Assembly: GCF_051014445.1 (NCBI RefSeq)
Contig: NC_135136.1
Location: 24,384,001 to 24,448,000, forward strand
Reading direction: 5' to 3'
Length of the DNA: 64,000 nt
DNA from: Colletes latitarsis
Lineage: Eukaryota; Arthropoda; Insecta; Hymenoptera; Colletidae
The number at the start of each line of letters is the position of its first letter. The stretch's first letter is position 1. Made by a program: the position numbers and the translations under genes. Shown here piece by piece: positions 32,516 through 46,420 of this stretch. The notes beneath the pieces are model-generated. The model searched no databases. It was not told where the DNA came from and was given only the letters and a program-made list of their open reading frames with translations.

Positions 32516-33194
32516 CAGGGTGTTCGGCCATCCATGGGAAAAATTTTAATGGGGGATTCTAGAGGTAAAAATAAGACGAAAATCAAGAATACCAATTTGT
32601 TGATGGAGGCACTGTTAAAAAGTTATTAATGTTTAAAGTTCCGCTCGTACTGAATTTTTTTCTCGAAAATGCGCAAGATTTCGGGGGTATGTCTATACAT
32701 AAAAAATGATTGTCACCGACCCTCGCAACTGAAAATAATTTTTCACAGAACGATTTGAAATCTTTTTTTTTCATCGAAAAATATAGGCACCCGATTAGAT
32801 TTTCGGTAAGGAATTTTTTCCTCGAAAGTGCGTAGGATTTCGGGGGTATGTGTAATGACCAAAAATGATTGTAATTGACCCCCGCAACCGAAAATAATTT
32901 TTTTAGAAAAATTTTTGAAAAATTTCTTTTTCGCCGAAAAATATCAACACATACTCGAATTTTTTTCTCGAAACTGAGTAGGATTTCGAATATATGTCTA
33001 TTCACTGAAAATGCTTGTAATTGACCTCCGCAGCCGAAAATAATTTTTCCGGAACGATTTGAAATTTTTGAATTTAATTGTTAATAACTTTTTAACGAAG
33101 CCTCCATCAACAAATTGGTATTCTTGATTTTCGTCTTAGTTTGGCCTCTAGAATCTCCTATTAAAATGTTTCTCAGGGCTGGCCGAACACCCTG
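32516..33194. mobile_element. MITE E2, U1
   Basis: Same 679-bp element as at 4,662-5,340. Here the S1 block that follows begins actatgttggtcagatccatgg; U0 has lost about 12 of those bases. Confidence 0.82.
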
Positions 33195-33426
33195 TATACT
33201 ACTATGTTGGTCAGATCCATGGTTTGTTCCGGTTTGAATCACGCAGTAATGTGGGCCCACAAAGAAGCAGTCAATTAAACCTGATTTCGATCAATATTTT
33301 AGAGGATAACACCGGTTAGGTCTGGGTCAGGTCTGGGTTATGCCCGCATCTGGCTCATGATTATGCCTTCTTCGCATACTTGTTGGCCAGATCCTGGGTT
33401 TTTTTCGGGTTTGAATCACGTAGTAA

Positions 33427-33438
33427 TGTGGTACCACA
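33427..33438. other. S1 dyad TGTG-N4-CACA (example)
   Basis: Here TGTGGTACCACA, a perfect 12-base palindrome. In the other monomers I read, the outer TGTG and CACA are kept while the centre varies (GTAC, GTAA, GTGA, GTAT, GGCC). Function unknown; it looks like a possible protein-binding dyad. Confidence 0.6.
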
Positions 33439-33492
33439 CAGTAACAGTCAATTAAACCTGGATTCGGTCAGTATTTTAGAGGATAACACCGG

Positions 33493-33514
33493 TTAGGTCT
33501 GGGTTAGGTCTGGG
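33493..33514 (+). repeat. tandem TTAGGTCTGGG telomere-like pair (example)
   Basis: Two perfect 11-base copies sit side by side in the second monomer of this block. Nearly all S1 monomers carry this pair in the same place and on the same strand. Confidence 0.85.
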
Positions 33515-34459
33515 TTATGCCCGCATCTGGCTCATGATTATGCCTTCTTCGCATACTTGTTGGCCAGATCCTGGGTTTTTTTCGTGTTTGAATCACGTAG
33601 TAATGTGGTAACACACTGAAGCAGTCAATTAAACCTGGTTTCGATCAATATTTTAGAGGATAACACCGGTTAGGTCTGGGTTAGGTCTGGGATATGCGCG
33701 CATCTGCCTTATACTTTCGCCTTTTTCGCAAACTTGTTGGCAAGATCCTGGGTTTTTTTCGGGTATGGATCACGTAGTAATGTGGTAACACACTGAAGCA
33801 GTCAATTAAATCTGGTTTCGATCAATATTTTAGAGGATAACACCGGTTAGGTCTGGATTAGGTCTGGGTTATGCCCGCATCTGGCTCATGATTTTGCCTT
33901 CTTCGCATACTTGTTGGCCAGATCCTGGGTTTTTTTCGTGTTTGGATCACGTAGTAATGTGGTAACACACTGAAGCAGTCAATTAAACCTGGTTTCGATC
34001 AATATTTTAGAGGACAACACCGGTTAGGTCTGGGTTAGGTCTGGGTTATGCCCGCATCTGGCTCATGATTTTGCCTTCTTCGCATACTTGTTGGCCAGAT
34101 CCTGGGTTTTTTTTGGGTTTGAATCACGTAGTAATGTGGTATCACACAGAAACAGTCCATTAAACCTGGATTCGGACAGTATTTTAGAGGATAACACCGG
34201 TTAGGTCTGGGTTAGGTCTGGGTTATGCCCGCATCTGGCTCATGATTTCGCCTTCTTCGCATACGTGTTGGCCACTGGTTGGCGATAAAACTGTAAGATA
34301 AAGGATGAATTAAGTTCCAAGTCCCTAAAATTTTCCAAATCATAGATTTAAAAATGATTTAGATATTTACATGATTTTAGTGTGGGTATTTATACAAGTA
34401 TGTAAATCTCTATTTATGCATAACATGTTACCCCTAAATGGGCAAGTTAATGAATTATA

Positions 34460-35278
34460 CAGGGTGTTCGGCCACCCCTGGGAAAAATTTTAATGAGGGA
34501 TTCTAGAGGCCAAAATAAGACGAAAATCAAGAATAAAAATTTGTTGATGGAGGCTTCGTTAAAAAGTTATTAACAATTAAATTCAACAATTTCAAATCGT
34601 TCTGAAAAAATTATTTTCAGCTGCGGGGGTCAATTACAATCATTTTTGGTCATTACACATACCTCCGAAATCTTATCCACTTTCGAGAAAAAAATTCGAG
34701 AAGGTGTTGAAGTTTTTCGACGAAAAAAAAATTTGTCAAATCGTTTTGGAAAAATTATTTTCGGTTGCGGGGGTCAATTACAATCATTTTTGGTCATTAC
34801 ACGTACCCTCGAAATCCTACGCACTATCGAGAAAAAAATTCCTTACCGAAAATCTAATTTGGCGCCTAAATTTTTCGACGAAAAAAAAAAATTTCAAAAC
34901 GTTCTGGAAAAAATATTTTTAGTTGCAGGGGTAAATTACAATAATTTTTGGTCACTAGACATACTCCCGGAATTCTACCCACTTTCGAGAAAAAAATTCG
35001 AGAATGTGTGAAATTTTTCGACGGAAAAAAAAAATTCCAAATCGTTTTGGAAAAAATATTTTTAGTTGCAGGGGTCAATTACAATAATTTTTGGTCATTA
35101 CGCATACCCTCGAAATCTTGCGCATTTTCTAGAAAAAAATTCATTATGGGCGGAACTTTAAACGTTAATAATTTTTTAACAAAGCCTCGATCAACAAATT
35201 GGTATTCTTGATTTTCGTCTTATTTTGGCCTCTAGAATCCCCCATTAAAATTTTTCCCAGGAGTGGCCGAACACCCTG
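34460..35278. mobile_element. MITE E3, U1
   Basis: 819 bp, as at 24,764-25,582, with one substitution noted (gttgatgg here for gttaatgg in U0). Confidence 0.85.
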
Positions 35279-35972
35279 TATACATGTTAATTGTATAATA
35301 ATAACCCTTTGTTCCTCATAAAAATTCACAACTGAATTGCTATCATTCTAAAAAAATCCATCCCAAAATATATTATCAAAACTAGTAATAAATTATTTGA
35401 ACAAGGTGATAACAGATTTGAAATATTTAATAAAATTTAAATACCAGATATTGATAGTATTAATAAAATATAATATTAATACTATTTTGACACTGTTATT
35501 TGATTTTAATATTAATTATAGATACTTTGATTATTGATTTATTAAAACATAAAGTTAATGAAGTCCCAGTAGATTATAAATATTTTAAAGAGCATGAATT
35601 AGCATAGAATTTCATAAAAAATTTGATGAGTGATAGAATGTAACTTGAATAATCTGAATTTTGTAGCTTTTACTATATCTTTGGATATGGAATCACAGAT
35701 TCATTTTATTAATAAAAATAGAGATAGTACTGATGATTTGCTCAGACTCGTTAAAGTAAGTGGGCCAAGTGGGAAGAATATTAAGATAGATGGATAGATA
35801 TTGGTAAAAGTATACTTCTTGTCCTTATATAGGAAATCTTTAATATTACAAATAAACTCTTTCTGTAAAATCTTGAACTTATCATTATAATTTATAGAAT
35901 TAAAGTCAACGCATCTAATAATGAAAGTGAACTGAAGTATTTTATAGACTTGTCAAGAACGTTTTTTGGTAT

Positions 35973-36093
35973 ATTCCTAGCAAACGACCCGTTCAACGAT
36001 CGGGATGAGTTATACGTAATTCGATTCGTCTAATTCAGTATATTATTTCATTAGTATATGCATTTCATTATCTGCGGAAATTCGGTATTTTTA
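35973..36093 (+). repeat. left inverted-repeat arm, U1
   Basis: Same as 26,277-26,397; its partner is at 38,781-38,899. Confidence 0.65.
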
Positions 36094-36721
36094 CAAAGTA
36101 ACTAAGTATTTTAAATATATTCTGATAGGTTCACAGGTGGAAACAAGTGACTGTCGTTACCTGTGTTCAAAATGCCAGCTAGTAAAATGCTAATTTGTTA
36201 ACAATAACATTTGTTGAATGAAATTTCTGCTATTTCTGCAAATATCTCATTGAATAAATCACCATCTTTCTATTACATATACATTTACTAAATACATAAT
36301 GGCTCAGGTATCCAATGAAGTTACTCTTATTGGAAATATAAAATATTGATAGTATTATATGTTAGAAAAAAGTGGTGTCTTCAATTTAATTCATGTAAGC
36401 ATCAGTAATGAGATCTTGAAAATTGACGCTGTGATTAATTTTCAAATGGCCTCTGTGCCATTATTTCTACAACAAAATGTTGATTCATCAGTCTCTATCT
36501 ACTCTACCCTTCCACAATTGCTGCGCAGTATTTTTATTTAATGTTAGTTATATAATATATCACGACATTGCTCATAATTATACGTTAGCATATATGGTAA
36601 TTTTAAAACAATATCTGTAACTGAGTTTGTTTTTAGAAAACCACGTTCTTTGCTTTTCAAATATCTTTATATAATGCAATGGCTTTTAAAAACTAAGGGT
36701 ATAAACATCTCACCGTAAACC

Positions 36722-37035
36722 GTAAATAGTTTACATTTTAAAGATCCAGAAACAGGCGCTCATACGAATAAAACAGAAACTACGTGGAAGCATAGTAAAC
36801 ACTTTTTGCCTGAATATTGTCGGTTAGTATTTGCAGTTCCACACGTTTTTTAATATGTTTTTCTAACATATAATACAAAATAATAAATATTATATTTTCT
36901 ATTTTCAGCAAAAAAGATAATTTCATTGGGTACTTAAGCCATTACGTGTTTTATAAACCTTCCAAGCAAGGAAAGGATGATTTATTTAATCAGTTCTTAA
37001 AAGAAATTTCAGAAATTTCATTTGATGATGATTGA
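36722..37035 (+). pseudogene. ISXO2/Merlin-type transposase remnant, U1
   Basis: Same two-exon remnant as 27,026-27,339, with the intron at 36,823-36,908. U0 has cataaacc and this copy has cgtaaacc just upstream. Confidence 0.8.
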
Positions 37036-37378
37036 TTCTGTAAAAAATCAAAATATACCAGACTTAGATGATAATGAAATTTAATAATAAAAACAAGTTA
37101 AGCCAACGTACTGCGTGCAATAGTAATTTACTATATATTGTAAACACTGTCAGCGGCGGGGAGACATTTTTTACTGTTGCTGCATGTACTGTCTACATAC
37201 CTGGTTTTAATACTGTCCACCTGACCGACTCGTGGAAGTTCTATGCCTAAAAAAATGATTTTTATGCATCATACAAATTCTTCTACAAATTCCCATTTGA
37301 CAATGTAGAATAGATCCAATTAGATAAATTATTTATAATTTTTAAAATGAACATAGCAACGATTTAATGTTAATCATT

Positions 37379-37525
37379 ACATTACCAATCTTTCCAGATA
37401 TTAGTTTAAAACCATCACCAACTTTAATATCAACCGGGTTTTGTAGATTTTTGGATTCATAAAAGTACTCATCTGTGTTTATTATGTGATCTGAGCAACC
37501 ACTATCTAGTAGCCATTTAATATTT
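37379..37525 (-). pseudogene. copia protease remnant, U1/U2
   Basis: Carries the same WLLDSGCSDH active-site block as 27,683-27,829. Confidence 0.8.
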
Positions 37526-37655
37526 CTACTTCTTCTATTTTGCTACTTTTCATTACTTCAACCTTGAATGAATTGTAATTTCTACTGTCATCTAGACTCG
37601 AATTTCCAGCCACTTTTCTATCGTGTCTATTTTGTATATGTTTGAAAAGGTTGCC

Positions 37656-38443
37656 TTTTGTAATAATTATTAAAGTTTTCTGGGCAGTAACGTTGGATGT
37701 GCCCTGACTTATTACACTGACTTAACATACCGCTTCAGTAGTCGTTGCACTGCTATGCTGATTATCCTTTGAATTGAGATACTTGTTCTGATTGCGTTGT
37801 ACGTGTCGAAACCTATGACCTCTAGGATTTTTAGTTAAATTTGAACTAAACGTGCGAGTGTAATTTCTGCTGTACTCAAAGTAGTAACTTTTACCGTTTC
37901 TCTTTTGATACTCTAACAGTAATTTAGATTTTACATACTCAACTGTTTTCTCCTTCGTTGGCAGTGCATCAATAATATCAACAATACGTGAGAAGTTAAC
38001 GTTAATAACAGATAATTCAATTTATCCTCTTCATTCACAGTCTCACCAGTATTTTTAAGCCTATTTATATGCGTTTCAAATTCGTTAAAGAAGTCACTTG
38101 GATTTTCACCTTCTTTCATTTTTAATTCTAACAATCTTCTTTTACACAATAGCTTTACTGCACTGTTTTTAACTAGATAAATTTCGTCAAGCTTTGCAAT
38201 CATATTTTTCGCAGTCGTTTCTGATATTATTAATTCTAACTGAGTGTTTGAAATACTGTTTACGATGTAACTTTTTGCTTTAATTTCCTTTTTTATTCCA
38301 ATCTTCGACTCTTATTTCAGCCGGTCTTTCATCATGTAGAATAACCTCGTTACAGTCTTTCATTTCTAAAAATAAATTTAGCCTGAATTTCCAGTTCCAT
38401 AAAATATTTGTAACATGAAATCGTCCTTTTTTTCACTTGCCAT
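37656..38443 (-). pseudogene. copia gag remnant, U1/U2
   Basis: Equivalent of 27,960-28,747 with the same frameshifts. Its longest open piece is 38,203-37,931. Confidence 0.85.
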
Positions 38444-38526
38444 GCTTCAAACTTAGGTTATCTTCCTTTCACAACTAAATTTCTTTTCTTTACTGTTAAC
38501 GAACAAACCACGGACCTCTGCTACCA

Positions 38527-38646
38527 TGTTAAAATACTGTTTATATTATTTATTATAATGAATCTTGTTACAAAACAAACACACTTATTTTCCATTGTGA
38601 AAAGAAAACTTAAAAACTAAAAGAACATTCCTCGACGTGTGCTTCT

Positions 38647-38714
<68 letters not shown>

Positions 38715-38772
38715 CCTAAACACTAAAGAAACTAACGAATTTTAAGTCATATTTCTAACAATAACAGTAACA
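38527..38772 (-). repeat. copia LTR with (CA)31, U2
   Basis: 246 bp. CA tract 38,649-38,710, followed by cgagcc where U1 has gagcc. Confidence 0.75.
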
Positions 38773-38780
38773 GTTTATAA

Positions 38781-38899
38781 AAAAATAACGAATTTCCACA
38801 GATGCATAGAAATGCATATCAATAATGTACTGAATTAGGCGAATCGAATAATGTATAACTCACCCCGATCCGTGAACGGGCCTAGCGTTTGCTAGGAAT
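38781..38899 (-). repeat. right inverted-repeat arm, U2
   Basis: Same as 29,082-29,200. Confidence 0.65.
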
Positions 38900-39467
38900 G
38901 TTCCATAACTTTTCAACAAAGTCTAAAATTTTTCCCAAGGGTTTTTGAATACCTATACACTGTATAGATATCCTGTTTCCTTCAACCGAACGACACGTGT
39001 CCCTAAAAAATATATTTATAAAGTAAGTCGGTCAAGTAGGAAGAATATTCAGATATTTAAGAATATGAATGTATTGGTAAAAATATCCATTCCTCTTACC
39101 TTTATGTCCTGTGTATTGGATAATATAGATTTACATACTTTTACCGCTGAATTCGAAATTCTGAACTAAACATAGGTACAGGACTCGTCAAAACCGTTTT
39201 TCATTCTTTTTATAGTTTTATCTGTTTTCCAAAAAACAACCAATTAAATTAAGTTGCAAGAATGCAAAAGCGATAAAACTTACAGAGGCTTTAAATGTTT
39301 ACTTAAGACTTTGCCTTTTGTAAAAACCGGCGATATTGACTGTGTGTGTGTGTGTGTGTGTGTGTAAATCGTCGTACGTTCGTGCCCGGTGCAGTAAAAC
39401 ACGTGCATCGATCTAAGTTACGTACGTTCCTCACGTGCCACTTTCTCAATCTATACTTTTAAATAAA

Positions 39468-39607
39468 AATTTTCGATGAGGTGCATTTGTAGCTATTACG
39501 TGTAGCATCATGAGCAAACTCTTAGAAAATCACTCCTACTCCTCATTTGGACAGAATTTTTACTTTCATGATTATAGCGAAAAGTCGTTTTCCTGCTCGG
39601 GGAACAC
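39468..39607 (+). repeat. S2 relic monomer, U2
   Basis: Same as 29,769-29,908, again followed by MITE E1. Confidence 0.88.
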
Positions 39608-39614
39608 ATATGTA

Positions 39615-40477
39615 CAGGGTGTTCGGCCACCCCTGGGAAAAATTTTAATGGGGGATTCTAGATGCCAAAATACGAAAATACAGACGAAAATCAAGAATAC
39701 CAATTTGTTGATAGAGGCTACGTTAAAAAGTTATTAACAATTAAACTAAAAAATTTCAAATCGTTCTGGAAAAATTGTTATCGGTTGCGGGGGTCAATTA
39801 CAATCATTTTTGGTGAATACACATACCTCCGAAATCTTACCCACTTTCGAGATAAAAATTCGAGAATGTGTGAAATTTGTTCGATGGAAAAGAAAAATTT
39901 CAAATCGTTTTGGAAAAATTATCTTCGGTTGCGGGGGTTACTTACAACCATTTTGGGTGAATCGTCATATCCCCCTAATCATGCGCATTTTCGAGAAAGA
40001 AATTCAGTACGGGCGGAACTTTAAACGTTAACAACTTTTTAATAAAGCCTCCATTAACAAATTGGTATTCTTGATTTTCGTCTTACTTTGGTCTCTAGAA
40101 TCCCCTGGGAGAAATTGTAATGGGAGATTCTAGAGGTTAAAGTAGAACGAAAATCAAGAATACCAATTTGTTGATGGAGTAATACGATACTAAACAAAGT
40201 TATTGACGTTTAAAGTTCCGCTCTTACTTTCGAATTTTTTTCTCGAAAATGCGCAGGATTTCGTATGTGGTATGTCTATTCACCGAAAATAATTGTAATT
40301 GACCCCCGAAACCGAAAGTAATTTTTTCAGAACGATTTGAAATTTTTTTATTTAATGTTATTAATAACTACTTTTTAACGAAACCTCAGTCGAAAAATTG
40401 ATATTCTTAATTTTCGTCTTATTTTGGCTTCTAGAATCTCCCATTAAAATTTTTCCCAGGTGTGGCCAAACACCCTG
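39615..40477. mobile_element. MITE E1, short form, U2
   Basis: Same 863-bp form as in U1. Confidence 0.82.
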
Positions 40478-40583
40478 TATATATTAAATCAATATTAATG
40501 AAATTACACCTTGACCGAATTCATTTCAATCCCCACACTAATACATATATTGTGTGTATGTACCATAAATGGTCGAGAATGGA

Positions 40584-40922
40584 GTCACCTTTCCTATATT
40601 GGTATTATTAGATGGTCGCAGGTCCTGCATAAATTTCAATTTACATAATTTTTGTTTTGAGTAAACTCATTTTACTTTTTTGTATATTATTACCTAATGC
40701 AACTCATATTTTCCAGCCATGCGATGTAGGAATATTTAGACGATTAAAAGTTGCATGGCGAAGGGTAGTGCAGGAACATAGACAAAGTACGTAGGTAGAC
40801 TAAACCCATTACGAAGGTGAATTTCGCACCAATATATATATCATACCATATATAAATTCCATGAAGAAGGAAATGCTTTTAAAGCTTGTGGTGGCCTATG
40901 ACCGTTTAACTCAAATACAATT
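40584..40922 (+). pseudogene. pogo/Tigger-type transposase remnant, U2
   Basis: Same decayed DDE block as in U1. Confidence 0.82.
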
Positions 40923-41382
40923 TACTAGACAAAACGTATTTCAGAAAGAAGAAAATAAATTAGAATTCATGTCGCCAGATGAAACTGACATCAATGACAG
41001 CAATATAGGTAGTTTTACATAGCATTCAAGAGCATATTCCAGATGATCTGAGAGGGGAACAATTTTCTTTTCTATATAGAAAATATTAAAATACAATCGG
41101 GACACAACTAAGACACAACACAAGACACAACTCGCAGAGAGAAAGCACTGCTGATGTTCAACGCAGTGCAGTTCATAGTAACAGTAAAACCAATACCAGT
41201 GTAGAAGACTAATTTAACAACGTTTCGCTAGAAGAAACTAATATATGATATACTGATCATTAATTAACTTTAATATTTCATGACAATGATGCTTTTACTT
41301 TTTTCTAATGGGAATTGTTTTGTTTCCGATGGTACTGAAATCAAACTACATTAATTCTACAACGTTACTTTACTTATTTTCT

Positions 41383-41779
41383 CGTAAAGACAAAGATTCT
41401 TCAGAATCTATTCTGGATAAACATTATCAACATTATCAAAAGATTGAAAAAACAACAAAGAAAAGAAAAGAAAAGAAAAGAAAAGAAAAGAAATATAGAA
41501 AGAGTGTGTGCAATCAAAGTTACATCAAAGACATGAAAATAGGCTCAGCTTGAAAAAATAGAAGCAATTGATAACCAGGAAAAAGAAAAACAAAGAATGA
41601 AAGAAGAACGATTAGAAAAGAAAAAAACAAGCCGAGAAATTAAAAGAAGAAAAGCTATTGAAAAAAGAAAGAAAAACAGAAAAATGAAAAGGAAAAGGAA
41701 AAGGAGAAAGAAAAGCAAGACGAAGAGAAGGAGAAATGTAAAACTCAAACTAAAAATAAAAATAAAGTTAAGAACGTGA
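41383..41779 (+). pseudogene. lysine/arginine-rich tail, U2
   Basis: Same as in U1. Confidence 0.45.
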
Positions 41780-42214
41780 AAAGAAAATAATAAATAATAT
41801 TATTGTGTTGTTTTTACAGGGTGAATGTAGTAACTGAACCAGGTGGTTATGACTATGCAACATTTTTATTAGCATCTTTTTCAAACTCCACTTGGAACAA
41901 CACTGTACGTATGTATGTATGGGATTATCAGGAACCGTGTTTGTTCGTTAATCGGCACACTCGTATTTATTTCGTTAAACACAGTCACACCTACTACGTA
42001 CTTTTCTTCAATCTTTCTCTCTTCCGTGCTGTCTTTTCTCGCTTTCTGGGTTATTCACCCATCAGCTGTTCGGCCGTACGCTCGCCGCGTGTTGACGGCT
42101 TTTTCGGCGGTAACCGTCTTCGCTCGTGCAAGCTCGTGGACAGCGAACGATTCGCTGTACGGCCAAAAATTCGTGCGCGATTTAATAATTTTCAACTGCA
42201 CGGTTCCCTACATA

Positions 42215-42893
42215 CAGGGTGTTCGGCCATCCATGGGAAAAATTTTAATGGGGGATTCTAGAGGTAAAAATAAGACGAAAATCAAGAATACCAATTTGTT
42301 GATGGAGGCACTGTTAAAAAGTTATTAATGTTTAAAGTTCCGCTCGTACTGAATTTTTTTCTCGAAAATGCGCAAGATTTCGGGGGTATGTCTATACATA
42401 AAAAATGATTGTCACCGACCCTCGCAACTGAAAATAATTTTTCACAGAACGATTTGAAATCTTTTTTTTTCATCGAAAAATATAGGCACCCGATTAGATT
42501 TTCGGTAAGGAATTTTTTCCTCGAAAGTGCGTAGGATTTCGGGGGTATGTGTAATGACCAAAAATGATTGTAATTGACCCCCGCAACCGAAAATAATTTT
42601 TTTAGAAAAATTTTTGAAAAATTTCTTTTTCGCCGAAAAATATCAACACATACTCGAATTTTTTTCTCGAAACTGAGTAGGATTTCGAATATATGTCTAT
42701 TCACTGAAAATGCTTGTAATTGACCTCCGCAGCCGAAAATAATTTTTCCGGAACGATTTGAAATTTTTGAATTTAATTGTTAATAACTTTTTAACGAAGC
42801 CTCCATCAACAAATTGGTATTCTTGATTTTCGTCTTAGTTTGGCCTCTAGAATCTCCTATTAAAATGTTTCTCAGGGCTGGCCGAACACCCTG
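42215..42893. mobile_element. MITE E2, U2
   Basis: Same 679-bp element, next to S1. Confidence 0.82.
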
Positions 42894-42898
42894 TATAC

Positions 42899-43973
42899 TA
42901 CTATGTTGGTCAGATCCATGGTTTGTTCCGGTTTGAATCACGCAGTAATGTGGGCCCACAAAGAAGCAGTCAATTAAACCTGATTTCGATCAATATTTTA
43001 GAGGATAACACCGGTTAGGTCTGGGTCAGGTCTGGGTTATGCCCGCATCTGGCTCATGATTATGCCTTCTTCGCATACTTGTTGGCCAGATCCTGGGTTT
43101 TTTTCGGGTTTGAATCACGTAGTAATGTGGTACCACACAGTAACAGTCAATTAAACCTGGATTCGGTCAGTATTTTAGAGGATAACACCGGTTAGGTCTG
43201 GGTTAGGTCTGGGTTATGCCCGCATCTGGCTCATGATTATGCCTTCTTCGCATACTTGTTGGCCAGATCCTGGGTTTTTTTCGTGTTTGAATCACGTAGT
43301 AATGTGGTAACACACTGAAGCAGTCAATTAAACCTGGTTTCGATCAATATTTTAGAGGATAACACCGGTTAGGTCTGGGTTAGGTCTGGGATATGCGCGC
43401 ATCTGCCTTATACTTTCGCCTTTTTCGCAAACTTGTTGGCAAGATCCTGGGTTTTTTTCGGGTATGGATCACGTAGTAATGTGGTAACACACTGAAGCAG
43501 TCAATTAAATCTGGTTTCGATCAATATTTTAGAGGATAACACCGGTTAGGTCTGGATTAGGTCTGGGTTATGCCCGCATCTGGCTCATGATTTTGCCTTC
43601 TTCGCATACTTGTTGGCCAGATCCTGGGTTTTTTTCGTGTTTGGATCACGTAGTAATGTGGTAACACACTGAAGCAGTCAATTAAACCTGGTTTCGATCA
43701 ATATTTTAGAGGACAACACCGGTTAGGTCTGGGTTAGGTCTGGGTTATGCCCGCATCTGGCTCATGATTTTGCCTTCTTCGCATACTTGTTGGCCAGATC
43801 CTGGGTTTTTTTTGGGTTTGAATCACGTAGTAATGTGGTATCACACAGAAACAGTCCATTAAACCTGGATTCGGACAGTATTTTAGAGGATAACACCGGT
43901 TAGGTCTGGGTTAGGTCTGGGTTATGCCCGCATCTGGCTCATGATTTCGCCTTCTTCGCATACGTGTTGGCCA
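42899..43973 (+). repeat. S1 satellite, six monomers, U2
   Basis: Same six-monomer order as U1, including the gtctggattagg and cagtccatt variants. Confidence 0.95.
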
Positions 43974-44158
43974 CTGGTTGGCGATAAAACTGTAAGATAA
44001 AGGATGAATTAAGTTCCAAGTCCCTAAAATTTTCCAAATCATAGATTTAAAAATGATTTAGATATTTACATGATTTTAGTGTGGGTATTTATACAAGTAT
44101 GTAAATCTCTATTTATGCATAACATGTTACCCCTAAATGGGCAAGTTAATGAATTATA

Positions 44159-44977
44159 CAGGGTGTTCGGCCACCCCTGGGAAAAATTTTAATGAGGGAT
44201 TCTAGAGGCCAAAATAAGACGAAAATCAAGAATAAAAATTTGTTGATGGAGGCTTCGTTAAAAAGTTATTAACAATTAAATTCAACAATTTCAAATCGTT
44301 CTGAAAAAATTATTTTCAGCTGCGGGGGTCAATTACAATCATTTTTGGTCATTACACATACCTCCGAAATCTTATCCACTTTCGAGAAAAAAATTCGAGA
44401 AGGTGTTGAAGTTTTTCGACGAAAAAAAAATTTGTCAAATCGTTTTGGAAAAATTATTTTCGGTTGCGGGGGTCAATTACAATCATTTTTGGTCATTACA
44501 CGTACCCTCGAAATCCTACGCACTATCGAGAAAAAAATTCCTTACCGAAAATCTAATTTGGCGCCTAAATTTTTCGACGAAAAAAAAAAATTTCAAAACG
44601 TTCTGGAAAAAATATTTTTAGTTGCAGGGGTAAATTACAATAATTTTTGGTCACTAGACATACTCCCGGAATTCTACCCACTTTCGAGAAAAAAATTCGA
44701 GAATGTGTGAAATTTTTCGACGGAAAAAAAAAATTCCAAATCGTTTTGGAAAAAATATTTTTAGTTGCAGGGGTCAATTACAATAATTTTTGGTCATTAC
44801 GCATACCCTCGAAATCTTGCGCATTTTCTAGAAAAAAATTCATTATGGGCGGAACTTTAAACGTTAATAATTTTTTAACAAAGCCTCGATCAACAAATTG
44901 GTATTCTTGATTTTCGTCTTATTTTGGCCTCTAGAATCCCCCATTAAAATTTTTCCCAGGAGTGGCCGAACACCCTG
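44159..44977. mobile_element. MITE E3, U2
   Basis: Same as in U1. Confidence 0.85.
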
Positions 44978-45671
44978 TATACATGTTAATTGTATAATAA
45001 TAACCCTTTGTTCCTCATAAAAATTCACAACTGAATTGCTATCATTCTAAAAAAATCCATCCCAAAATATATTATCAAAACTAGTAATAAATTATTTGAA
45101 CAAGGTGATAACAGATTTGAAATATTTAATAAAATTTAAATACCAGATATTGATAGTATTAATAAAATATAATATTAATACTATTTTGACACTGTTATTT
45201 GATTTTAATATTAATTATAGATACTTTGATTATTGATTTATTAAAACATAAAGTTAATGAAGTCCCAGTAGATTATAAATATTTTAAAGAGCATGAATTA
45301 GCATAGAATTTCATAAAAAATTTGATGAGTGATAGAATGTAACTTGAATAATCTGAATTTTGTAGCTTTTACTATATCTTTGGATATGGAATCACAGATT
45401 CATTTTATTAATAAAAATAGAGATAGTACTGATGATTTGCTCAGACTCGTTAAAGTAAGTGGGCCAAGTGGGAAGAATATTAAGATAGATGGATAGATAT
45501 TGGTAAAAGTATACTTCTTGTCCTTATATAGGAAATCTTTAATATTACAAATAAACTCTTTCTGTAAAATCTTGAACTTATCATTATAATTTATAGAATT
45601 AAAGTCAACGCATCTAATAATGAAAGTGAACTGAAGTATTTTATAGACTTGTCAAGAACGTTTTTTGGTAT

Positions 45672-45792
45672 ATTCCTAGCAAACGACCCGTTCAACGATC
45701 GGGATGAGTTATACGTAATTCGATTCGTCTAATTCAGTATATTATTTCATTAGTATATGCATTTCATTATCTGCGGAAATTCGGTATTTTTA
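45672..45792 (+). repeat. left inverted-repeat arm, U2
   Basis: Pairs with 48,469-48,587. Confidence 0.65.
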
Positions 45793-46420
45793 CAAAGTAA
45801 CTAAGTATTTTAAATATATTCTGATAGGTTCACAGGTGGAAACAAGTGACTGTCGTTACCTGTGTTCAAAATGCCAGCTAGTAAAATGCTAATTTGTTAA
45901 CAATAACATTTGTTGAATGAAATTTCTGCTATTTCTGCAAATATCTCATTGAATAAATCACCATCTTTCTATTACATATACATTTACTAAATACATAATG
46001 GCTCAGGTATCCAATGAAGTTACTCTTATTGGAAATATAAAATATTGATAGTATTATATGTTAGAAAAAAGTGGTGTCTTCAATTTAATTCATGTAAGCA
46101 TCAGTAATGAGATCTTGAAAATTGACGCTGTGATTAATTTTCAAATGGCCTCTGTGCCATTATTTCTACAACAAAATGTTGATTCATCAGTCTCTATCTA
46201 CTCTACCCTTCCACAATTGCTGCGCAGTATTTTTATTTAATGTTAGTTATATAATATATCACGACATTGCTCATAATTATACGTTAGCATATATGGTAAT
46301 TTTAAAACAATATCTGTAACTGAGTTTGTTTTTAGAAAACCACGTTCTTTGCTTTTCAAATATCTTTATATAATGCAATGGCTTTTAAAAACTAAGGGTA
46401 TAAACATCTCACCGTAAACC

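Larger units (their letters stand above)
33200..34274 (+). repeat. S1 satellite, six monomers, U1
   Basis: Anchors at 33,237, 33,414, 33,591, 33,768, 33,945 and 34,122 are spaced at exactly 177 bp. The monomers are more diverse than the bulk of the U0 array (ggtatggatcacg, attaaatctgg, gtctggattagg, cagtccattaaac), consistent with an older, unexpanded block. Confidence 0.95.
28273..37968 (+). repeat. 9.7-kb composite repeat, copy U1
   Basis: First of three near-identical head-to-tail copies; length 9,696 bp. Gene remnants, MITEs and the six-monomer S1 block recur at constant offsets in U2 and U3. By eye, substitutions relative to U2 are very rare and the length difference of 3 bp sits mainly in the CA tract within the copia LTR. 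Confidence 0.93.
37379..38772 (-). mobile_element. copia-type 5' fragment, U1/U2
   Basis: Same order and same truncation as 27,683-29,073. Confidence 0.85.
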
